A stretch of 64,000 bases of DNA, taken from Shumkonia mesophila. GTDB taxonomy: Bacteria; Pseudomonadota; Alphaproteobacteria; Rhodospirillales; Shumkoniaceae. Positions 57,287 through 64,000 of the stretch are shown one piece after another. The stretch's first letter is position 1. Every line of letters begins with the position of its first letter. The notes beneath the pieces are model-generated. The model had not been told where the DNA came from. It saw nothing but the letters and a program-made list of their open reading frames with translations, and did not search any database. A program made the position numbers and the translations under genes. The stretch lies in assembly GCF_026163695.1 (NCBI RefSeq), contig NZ_JAOTID010000001.1, positions 372,001-436,000 on the forward strand. Direction: 5' to 3'.

Positions 57287-59437
57287 TCAGTGCGCGGCCT
57301 CCTCGGAGGACGCCTTTTCGGGCGTCACTTCGGCGCCGGTCTGCTGATCGACCGACTTCATCGACAGCTTGACCTTGCCGCGATCGTCGATGCCGATGAG
57401 CTTGACCTTCACCTGGTCGCCGACGTTCACCACGTCGGACACCTTGCCGACCCGGCGCGGCGCCAGTTCGCTGATGTGAACCAGGCCGTCGCGGCTGCCC
57501 AGGAAGTTCACGAAGGCCCCGAAGTCGACCACCTTGACGACCTTGCCGTCGTAGATGGCGCCCACCTCGGGCTCGGCCGCGATGCCGCGGATCCACTGGA
57601 TCGCCGCCTCGGCCGCCTTCTGGTCGACCGCCGCCACCTTGATGGTGCCGTCGTCCTCGATGTCGACCTTGGCCCCGGTCACCTCGCAGATCTCGCGGAT
57701 CACCTTGCCGCCGGAGCCGATCACTTCGCGGATCTTGTCCTTGGCGATATGGATGACGGTGATGCGCGGCGCCTTTTCGCTGACCGCCTGGCGCGAACCT
57801 TCGATGGTCTTGGCCATCTCGGCCAGGATGTGGAGCCGGCCCTGCTGGGCCTGTTCCAGCGCCGTCTTCATGATCGCCTGGGTGATCGAGGTGATCTTGA
57901 TGTCCATCTGCAGCGCGGTGACGCCGCGCTCGGTGCCGGCGACCTTGAAGTCCATGTCGCCCAGGTGGTCCTCGTCGCCCAGGATGTCGGACAGCACGGC
58001 GATGCCGTCGTCCTCCTTGATCAGGCCCATGGCGATGCCCGCCACCGGGCGCGCCAGCGGAACGCCGGCATCCATCATCGACATCGACGAACCGCAGACG
58101 GTCGCCATCGAGGACGAGCCGTTGGATTCGGTGACCTCGGAGACGACGCGGATGGTGTAGGGGAAGTCCTCCTTCGCCGGCAGCAACGGACGGATGGCCC
58201 GCCACGCCAGCTTGCCGTGGCCGATCTCGCGGCGGCCCGGCCCCCGCATGAAGCTCGCTTCGCCCACCGCGTAGGGCGGGAAGTTATAGTGCAGCATGAA
58301 GTGCTCGCGGTATTCGCCGACCAGCGCGTCCATGATCTGCTCGTCCTGGCCGGTGCCCAGCGTGGTCACCACCAGGGCCTGGGTCTCGCCGCGGGTGAAC
58401 AGCGCGCTGCCGTGGGTGCGCGAAAGCACGCCCACCTCGGTGGCGATCGGACGGACCGTCTTGGTGTCGCGTCCGTCGATGCGCCGCCCGGTTTCCAGGA
58501 TGGCCCGCCGGACGATGTCCTTCTCGAGGTCCTTGAACAGGCCCGGCAGGACGTCGGCCACCAATTTGGCGTCCAGCGATTCGTCGGCGGCGAGGGCCTG
58601 GACGACCTGCTCGCGGATCGCCTCGATCTTCTTGTGGCGCTCGGTCTTGGCGGTTTCGCCATAGGCCTCGCGCAGGCCGGCTTCGGCCATCTCCTTGACA
58701 CGGGCCGCGATGGCGTCCTTGCCGGCCGGCGCCTCGGGCACGTCGCGCGGCTCCTTGGCGCACACCTCGGCCAGGTCGATGATGGCGTCGATCACCGCCT
58801 GATAGGCCTCGTGGCCGAACATGACGGCGCCCAGCATGACCTCCTCGGACAGCTCGTGAGCCTCCGATTCGACCATCAGCACGCCTTCCTGGGTGCCGGC
58901 GACCACCAGATCGAGGTCGGTCACCGCGATTTCGTCCAGCGCCGGGTTGAGCACGTACTTGCCATCGATGTAACCGACGCGGGCGCCGCCGATGGGGCCG
59001 AGGAACGGCAACCCGGAGAGGGTGAGCGCCGCCGAGGCGCCGACCATGGCGACGATGTCGGGGTCGTTCTGCATGTCGTGCGACAGCACGGTGCAAATGA
59101 CCTGGGTCTCGTTGCGGTAGCCCTTGGCGAAGAGCGGCCGGATCGGCCGGTCGATGAGGCGCGACGTCAGGGTTTCCTTTTCGGAGGGGCGGCCCTCACG
59201 CTTGAAGAAGCCGCCGGGGATCTTGCCGCTGGCGAAGGTCTTCTCCTGGTAGTGGACGGTCAGCGGGAAAAAATCGATGCCCGGCTTGGGGTTCTTGTCG
59301 CCGACCACGGTGCACAGCACGATGGTGTCCCCATAGGTGGCCAGCACCGCGCCATCGGACTGGCGCGCGATCTTGCCGGTTTCGAGAACGAGGCGGCGTC
59401 CGCCCCAGTCGATTTCCTTGCGGAATTCCTTAAACAT
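57287..59437 (-). CDS. pnp: Polyribonucleotide nucleotidyltransferase (PNPase)
   Basis: PNPase degrades RNA 3'-to-5' by phosphorolysis and sits in the degradosome. The 716-residue protein has two RNase-PH cores, an alpha-helical linker, a KH domain ([27 protein letters not shown]) and an S1 domain ([34 protein letters not shown]), ending in an acidic tail. It follows rpsO by 259 bp, with a leader hairpin between. The ATG at 59437 is preferred because it starts [14 protein letters not shown]. Confidence 0.96.
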   Translation of the reverse strand: MFKEFRKEIDWGGRRLVLETGKIARQSDGAVLATYGDTIVLCTVVGDKNPKPGIDFFPLTVHYQEKTFASGKIPGGFFKREGRPSEKETLTSRLIDRPIRPLFAKGYRNETQVICTVLSHDMQNDPDIVAMVGASAALTLSGLPFLGPIGGARVGYIDGKYVLNPALDEIAVTDLDLVVAGTQEGVLMVESEAHELSEEVMLGAVMFGHEAYQAVIDAIIDLAEVCAKEPRDVPEAPAGKDAIAARVKEMAEAGLREAYGETAKTERHKKIEAIREQVVQALAADESLDAKLVADVLPGLFKDLEKDIVRRAILETGRRIDGRDTKTVRPIATEVGVLSRTHGSALFTRGETQALVVTTLGTGQDEQIMDALVGEYREHFMLHYNFPPYAVGEASFMRGPGRREIGHGKLAWRAIRPLLPAKEDFPYTIRVVSEVTESNGSSSMATVCGSSMSMMDAGVPLARPVAGIAMGLIKEDDGIAVLSDILGDEDHLGDMDFKVAGTERGVTALQMDIKITSITQAIMKTALEQAQQGRLHILAEMAKTIEGSRQAVSEKAPRITVIHIAKDKIREVIGSGGKVIREICEVTGAKVDIEDDGTIKVAAVDQKAAEAAIQWIRGIAAEPEVGAIYDGKVVKVVDFGAFVNFLGSRDGLVHISELAPRRVGKVSDVVNVGDQVKVKLIGIDDRGKVKLSMKSVDQQTGAEVTPEKASSEEAAH

Positions 59438-59529
59438 GTTCGTCACGGTGAATTTCCTTCCATCCGTTCCCGCACCGCACTTCCATGCGGCGGTGAAGGC
59501 GCGCCAACGCCGCCACGCCGGCGGTATAC

Positions 59530-59549
59530 CCGTCCCCATCGGGACGGGT
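59530..59549 (-). promoter_or_regulatory. Leader hairpin between rpsO and pnp
   Basis: CCCGTCCC (59530-59537) pairs with GGGACGGG (59542-59549) across a 4-base loop, extended to a 9-bp stem by A/T. It lies about 93-112 bases upstream of the pnp ATG. In E. coli a pnp leader hairpin is cut by RNase III and controls pnp; a similar role here is inference. Confidence 0.35.
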
Positions 59550-59696
59550 CCGGCCGGCAATGGCGGACACGCACGCCGCCACGGCAAGCGGATTCTTGCC
59601 CGGCGTCTTCACTTGGTCTTGAATTTCGCGGGATAACCCGCTCCGGACACGGCCCCGAAGGCCCGGCCGGGAAAAGGCCGTCGACATGCGGCGGCC

Positions 59697-59966
59697 TTAG
59701 CGGCGCAAGCCCAGTTCCTTGATGAGGGCCTCGTAACGCGCCGTCTCCTTGTTCTTGACGTAGTCAAGCAGACGACGGCGCTGGCCGACCATCATCAACA
59801 GACCGCGCCGGGAGTGGAAGTCCTTCTTATGGGTCTTCAGGTGCTCGGTCAGATTGACGATGCGCTCGCTCAGAATGGCCACCTGGACTTCCGGCGACCC
59901 GGTATCGCCCTCCTTGAGGGCGAATTTTCCAATCAGTTCCTGCTTCTTCTCGACGGTAATCGACAT
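59697..59966 (-). CDS. rpsO: 30S ribosomal protein S15
   Basis: The 89-residue protein binds 16S rRNA and S6/S18. It opens [16 protein letters not shown] and has the S15 signature [23 protein letters not shown]. The ATG at 59966 gives exactly the family length. It starts 20 bases after truB and precedes pnp, the standard order. Confidence 0.97.
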   Translation of the reverse strand: MSITVEKKQELIGKFALKEGDTGSPEVQVAILSERIVNLTEHLKTHKKDFHSRRGLLMMVGQRRRLLDYVKNKETARYEALIKELGLRR

Positions 59967-59986
59967 CGGGATCTCCACATCTTCCG

Positions 59987-60913
59987 TCAAAGGTTCAAAA
60001 TACGAAGGGGGCGGATTTCGGCCCCCCGGATCTGGGCCAGAGCCACAGGCCTGCCGCCGGCCATGGCGCAAACGACGACGCCCTGGCCCAATTCTGCGGA
60101 AGCCGACCGCGTCATCACCGGCAACGCCGGGACGGCTCGGCCCTGTCTGAGGCTTGACCCTTCTGCTTCGGTCAGGGCCAGCGCCGGGATGTCGTCCAGC
60201 GCGGTCTCGACCGGGAGCAGGTACTTGGAAAGCGGCGCACTATGCCCCAGGGTCATCAGGTTTTCCAGCGAAATCGCGTCCTTTTCATGGAAGGGGCCAA
60301 CCGCGATGCGCCTGAGCGCCGACACGTGCCCGACGGTGCCCAGCGCCAGGGCCAGGTCGCGGGCAAGGCTGCGCATGTAGGCGCCCTTGCCCGCCTTCAC
60401 CTCGAATTCGGCGTGGTCGGCGTCGGCCTGGCCGATGAGCCGGAAATCGTCGATGCGCACCCGCCGCGGCTCCAGCGTCACCGGCTGATCGGCGCGCGCC
60501 AGGGCATAGGCCCGCTGCCCCTCCACCTTCACCGCCGAATAGATCGGCGGCACCTGCTCGATGGTGCCGATGAAGGCGGGCAGGACGGCCTGGATGCGGG
60601 CCGCGTCGGGGCGCACGTCGCTGGTGGCCGTCACCTCGCCCTCGGCGTCGTCGGTCGCCGTCGCCTGGCCCCAGCGGATGGCGAAGCGATAGATCTTGGT
60701 GCCGTCCATGGCGTAGGCGACGGTCTTGGTCGCCTCGCCCAGGGCCAGGGGCAGGACGCCGGTGGCCAGCGGGTCCAGCGTGCCGCCGTGGCCGACCTTG
60801 GCGGCGCCGGTAAGGCGCCGCACCTTGCCGACGACGCCGGCCGAGGTCACGCCCAAGGGCTTGTCGATGATCAGCCAGCCATTGATCGGCGTGCCGCCGC
60901 GCCGCCTACTCAT
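59987..60913 (-). CDS. truB: tRNA pseudouridine-55 synthase
   Basis: TruB makes pseudouridine 55 in the T loop of tRNAs. The 308-residue protein has [22 protein letters not shown], the catalytic aspartate in [23 protein letters not shown], and the block [18 protein letters not shown]. It overlaps the end of rbfA by eight bases. Confidence 0.96.
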   Translation of the reverse strand: MSRRRGGTPINGWLIIDKPLGVTSAGVVGKVRRLTGAAKVGHGGTLDPLATGVLPLALGEATKTVAYAMDGTKIYRFAIRWGQATATDDAEGEVTATSDVRPDAARIQAVLPAFIGTIEQVPPIYSAVKVEGQRAYALARADQPVTLEPRRVRIDDFRLIGQADADHAEFEVKAGKGAYMRSLARDLALALGTVGHVSALRRIAVGPFHEKDAISLENLMTLGHSAPLSKYLLPVETALDDIPALALTEAEGSSLRQGRAVPALPVMTRSASAELGQGVVVCAMAGGRPVALAQIRGAEIRPLRILNL

Positions 60914-61328
60914 CGTCGGCCTCGCCGTCCTTGGGCTCCGTCTCGTCCGTCAGGTCGCGGGCCACCGCCGGGTCGGCCAGCAGGGCGCCGATATGGCCGG
61001 CATAGTCGAAGGATTCGTCGATGCGGAAGGTCAGGCTGGGGGCATACTTCAGGTTCACCGTCTCGGCGACGCGCCGGCGCAGGAACGCCGCGGCGCGGCC
61101 CAGGGCCTCGACGATGGCATCGGCCTCGCCGCCGCCCAGCGGCGTCACGAAGGCGATGGCGTTGCGCAGATCGGGGGTGACCTTCACCTCGGTCACCGTC
61201 ACCGAGACCCCGCTCAGCGACGGGTCGCGCAGCAGCCCGCGCTCGAAGACCTCGGCCAGGGCATGGCGAACCGCCTCTCCGACGCGGAGTTGACGCTGGC
61301 TCACCGGTTTTTCGGAACGCTTGGTCAT
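60906..61328 (-). CDS. rbfA: 30S ribosome-binding factor A
   Basis: RbfA helps mature the 30S subunit and cold-shock recovery. The 140-residue protein has the KH-like fold: RQLRVGEAVRHALAEVFERGL, TVTEVKVTPDLRNAIAFV and KYAPSLTFRIDESFDYA. The 95-bp gap from infB has no obvious promoter. It overlaps truB. Confidence 0.95.
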   Translation of the reverse strand: MTKRSEKPVSQRQLRVGEAVRHALAEVFERGLLRDPSLSGVSVTVTEVKVTPDLRNAIAFVTPLGGGEADAIVEALGRAAAFLRRRVAETVNLKYAPSLTFRIDESFDYAGHIGALLADPAVARDLTDETEPKDGEADDE

Positions 61329-61423
61329 GGAATCCTCGCCGCTTGCCCGCGGCGGCCGCGCCCATCGCGGCCGTGGGCGCCGAACCGGCCGGAGGGGAGA
61401 GGGCGGCACCGCCGCCCGTCGCC

Positions 61424-64000
61424 CTAGAGCTCGCGCGCCACCTCTTCGACGTCGAAGCACTCGATGAAGTCGCCGACCTGGATGTCCTGGTAGTTGGCGA
61501 ACGCCATGCCGCACTCCATCCCGTCCTTGACTTCCCTGGCATCGTCCTTGAAGCGCTTGAGCTGCGAGAGGCTGCCCTCGTGGATCACCACGTTGTCGCG
61601 CAGCAGGCGGACCTTGGCGCCGCGCCGCACGATGCCTTCGGTGACCATGCAGCCGGCGACCTTGCCGACCTTGGTGATGGAGAACACCTCGCGGATCTCG
61701 GCATAGCCCAGCAGGTTCTCGCGCAGCGTCGGCGCCAGCATGCCGGACAGCGCCTGCTTCAGGTCGTCGAGCAGGTTGTAGATGATCGAGTAGTAGCGGA
61801 TCTCCAGCTTCTCGCGTTGCGCCATATCGCGCGACTGGGCGTTGGCGCGCACGTTGAAGCCGATGATCAGGGCCTCGGACGCCTTGGCGAGCGTCACGTC
61901 GGACTGGTTGATGGCGCCGACCCCGGCGTGCAGGATGTCGATCGCCACCTCCTCGGTGGCCAGCTTGCGCAAGGCCGTCGAGATGGCTTCGACCGAGCCG
62001 TGCACGTCGGCCTTGAGCACGATCGGCAGCCGGCGCGTCTGGCCCTTGTCGATGTTGAGGAACATCTGCTCCAGCGAAATCCGCCCGCTCGCCTGGACCC
62101 GCACCTTGCGGGACTGGCTTTGGCGATACTCGCTGATCTCGCGGGCCCGCTGGTCGTTCTCGACGACGATGAAGTCGTCGCCGGCCGCCGGCGTCGAACT
62201 CAGGCCCAGCACCTCGACCGGCACCGACGGCCCGGCCTCGTCGACCTGGCTGCCGTGGGCCGAAACCAGGGCGCGCACCCGGCCCCATTCCTCGCCGGCC
62301 ACGAAGACGTCGCCGACCTTGAGCGTGCCGCGCTGCACCAGGACGGTGGCCACCGAACCGCGGCCCGCCTCGATCTTGGCCTCGATGATGGCGCCCTCGG
62401 CCGGGCGCTCGGGGTTGGCCTTGAGGTCGAGCACCTCGGCCTGGAGCAGGATGGCTTCCTCCAGCTTGTCGAGGTTCATGCGCTTCTTGGCCGAAACCTC
62501 CACCGCCAGCACGTCGCCGCCCACCTCTTCGAGGAGGACCTCGTGCTGCAACAGGTCGTTGCGCACGCGCTTGGGGTCGGCACCCGGCAGATCCATCTTG
62601 TTGATGGCGACGATGATCGGCACCCCGGCCGCCTTGGCGTGGCTGATCGCCTCGATGGTCTGCGGCATGATGCCGTCGTCGGCGGCGACCACCAGGACCA
62701 CGATGTCGGTGACCTTGGCGCCGCGCGCCCGCATGTCGGTGAAGGCGGCGTGGCCGGGGGTGTCGATGAAGGTGATCTTGTGGCCGGCCTTGGTCGTTAC
62801 CTGATAGGCGCCGATGTGCTGGGTGATGCCGCCGGCCTCGCCGGAGACGACATCGGTTTCGCGCATGGCGTCCAGAAGCGAGGTCTTGCCGTGGTCGACA
62901 TGGCCCATGACGGTCACCACCGGCGCCCGCGGCTGCAGGCTGGCGGAATCGTCCTTCTCGCCCTTGAGCCCGATTTCGACGTCGGAGTCGCTGACGCGCT
63001 TGATGTTGTGGCCGAACTCGGTGGCGACGACTTCCGCCGTATCGGCGTCGATGGTCTGGGTGGCGGTGGCCATGACGCCCATGCGCATCAGGGCCTTGAC
63101 GACGTCGACCCCGCGCACGGCCATGCGGTTCGCCAGTTCCTGGACCGTGATGGTTTCCGGAATGATCACGTCGCGAATTACCTTTTGCGGTTCATTGCCC
63201 TGGGTGCGCCGTTTCTGCCGTTCCTTCTCGCGGGCACGGCGCACGGAAGCCAGGCTGCGCGTTCTCTCCTCGTCCTCGCTCAGGGCTTCGGCGATGGTCA
63301 GCTTGCCGGCCCGCCGCCGGCGTTCGCCGGCCCGCTTGCCGGGCGCGGCCGGCCGTTTGACCTCGACCTTGGCGGCGCCGCGCTTCGATTTGGCAAGCTC
63401 GTCTTCGTCCTCTTGCTCGCCCTTCACCTTGTCGGCCTTGCGGGGCGCGACCTGGGCCTCGAGCGTCTCGTCGGGGAGCGCGACCGGGATGACGGGAGCG
63501 GCAGCGGGCGCCGCCGGCTCTTCCGCGGCGCACGGCGTCGCCGCCGCGCCTTCGGGTTCGTCGGCCTTGCCCTCGCTCCGCCGCAGGGCCTCCTCCTCGG
63601 CGCGCAGGGCCGCCTCGGCGGCCTCGCGCTCGGCGCGTTCGGCCGCTTCCTTGGCTTCCTCGGCTTCGCGGACGGCCCGTTCCTCGGCCTCCTGGACGGC
63701 GCGCTTGCGCGCCTCCTCGTCGGCCTTGCGGGCATCGTGCAGCGCCTTGAGCCGCGCCGCCTTTTCCTCTTCGGTCAGGTTGGGCACCCGCGCCAGCTGC
63801 GCGGCGTCCTCCGCGGCGTGGTCGATCTCGACCGTCTCGACGCCGGCGGGAAGCCCCTCCGTTCCCTCTTCCTCGGGCCCGACCTTCTTGAGGCGGCCGT
63901 CGGCGTCCTGCAGGTAGGTACGCTTCTTGCGCACCTCGACCGTCACCGACTTGGAGCGGCCCCGCGAAAAACTCTGACGGACCTGGCCGGCCTCAATCGT
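61424..64000 (-). CDS. infB: Translation initiation factor IF-2 (N-terminus beyond window)
   Basis: IF-2 is the GTPase that places initiator tRNA on the ribosome. The 858 visible residues hold the G domain ([28 protein letters not shown]) and the C-terminal IF-2 domains. The N-terminal part has a long alanine, glutamate and arginine rich helical region (about 150 residues), typical of alphaproteobacteria. The frame continues past 64000 ([18 protein letters not shown]), so the start is not in the window. It heads the rbfA-truB-rpsO-pnp series. Confidence 0.95.
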   Translation of the reverse strand, partial: TIEAGQVRQSFSRGRSKSVTVEVRKKRTYLQDADGRLKKVGPEEEGTEGLPAGVETVEIDHAAEDAAQLARVPNLTEEEKAARLKALHDARKADEEARKRAVQEAEERAVREAEEAKEAAERAEREAAEAALRAEEEALRRSEGKADEPEGAAATPCAAEEPAAPAAAPVIPVALPDETLEAQVAPRKADKVKGEQEDEDELAKSKRGAAKVEVKRPAAPGKRAGERRRRAGKLTIAEALSEDEERTRSLASVRRAREKERQKRRTQGNEPQKVIRDVIIPETITVQELANRMAVRGVDVVKALMRMGVMATATQTIDADTAEVVATEFGHNIKRVSDSDVEIGLKGEKDDSASLQPRAPVVTVMGHVDHGKTSLLDAMRETDVVSGEAGGITQHIGAYQVTTKAGHKITFIDTPGHAAFTDMRARGAKVTDIVVLVVAADDGIMPQTIEAISHAKAAGVPIIVAINKMDLPGADPKRVRNDLLQHEVLLEEVGGDVLAVEVSAKKRMNLDKLEEAILLQAEVLDLKANPERPAEGAIIEAKIEAGRGSVATVLVQRGTLKVGDVFVAGEEWGRVRALVSAHGSQVDEAGPSVPVEVLGLSSTPAAGDDFIVVENDQRAREISEYRQSQSRKVRVQASGRISLEQMFLNIDKGQTRRLPIVLKADVHGSVEAISTALRKLATEEVAIDILHAGVGAINQSDVTLAKASEALIIGFNVRANAQSRDMAQREKLEIRYYSIIYNLLDDLKQALSGMLAPTLRENLLGYAEIREVFSITKVGKVAGCMVTEGIVRRGAKVRLLRDNVVIHEGSLSQLKRFKDDAREVKDGMECGMAFANYQDIQVGDFIECFDVEEVAREL

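Noticed and set aside
63192-63735. Short minus-strand Arg/Pro-rich frames inside infB
   Set aside because: They are shifted readings of the IF-2 charged region with no independent support.

Overview
The window is about 64 kb of GC-rich DNA (roughly two thirds G+C by eye), densely coded, with short gaps, many 4-bp ATGA/GTGA overlaps and frequent GTG starts. Gene content points to an alphaproteobacterium, most likely of the Rhodospirillales: rpsT lies next to dnaA, there is an Irr-type Fur regulator, an invasion-associated-locus-B protein, YbbA/YbbP beside TesA, and most predicted proteins are of alphaproteobacterial type. The order assignment is an inference from gene content, not a search result. 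I see no phage, insertion sequence, CRISPR array, rRNA or tRNA.

Layout. 1-6.6 kb: a Lon-like protease (cut by the left edge) coupled to a small zinc peptidase, pterin dehydratase, two divergent EamA transporters, a polysaccharide-lyase-like lipoprotein, an MFS carrier and a DinB protein. 6.6-14.8 kb: a methyltransferase with an unusual C-terminal domain, quinone oxidoreductase, a TrmH-type methyltransferase, two small secreted proteins, rlmN, a phytase-like protein and argG. 15.0-15.5 kb: a two-gene toxin-antitoxin module with an AT-rich operator. 15.5-20.1 kb: sirtuin, then an LMW-phosphatase / fructosamine kinase / HAD operon (candidate protein deglycation), ThpR and a FIST protein. 20.2-25.4 kb: tesA divergent from ybbA-ybbP, a Bax-inhibitor-1 protein and a CMD protein. 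25.6-33.5 kb: SCO, YcgN-like, YgjP-like, Ada, a Bcr/CflA exporter, then panD-yjbQ and gmhA-hldE plus a membrane methyltransferase (vitamin B5 and LPS heptose).

33.5-44.2 kb is the replication block, read leftwards: mutM, a small secreted protein, rpsT, dnaA, dnaN, recF, gyrB and a PBP1A-type penicillin-binding protein. A 37% GC island lies between rpsT and dnaA. 44.3-48.4 kb: ubiE-ubiB, then coaBC-dut. 48.4-51.2 kb: an Rrf2 regulator, cysK, moeB-like and DsrE-like genes, which look like a sulfur unit. 51.2-57.1 kb: pabC/pabB, a 2-hydroxyacid dehydrogenase, an SH3 protein, irr and a flavin oxidoreductase with a cysteine cluster. 57.3-64 kb: the translation/RNA-decay block infB (cut by the right edge)-rbfA-truB-rpsO-pnp.

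Most of the window is conserved housekeeping DNA. I do not see a clear new multi-gene system. The points most worth following are the methyltransferase-PqqD-like fusion, MutM with a broken zinc-finger cysteine set, the Irr-linked nitronate-monooxygenase-like protein with a CX2CX3C cluster, the deglycation operon, and the island upstream of dnaA.
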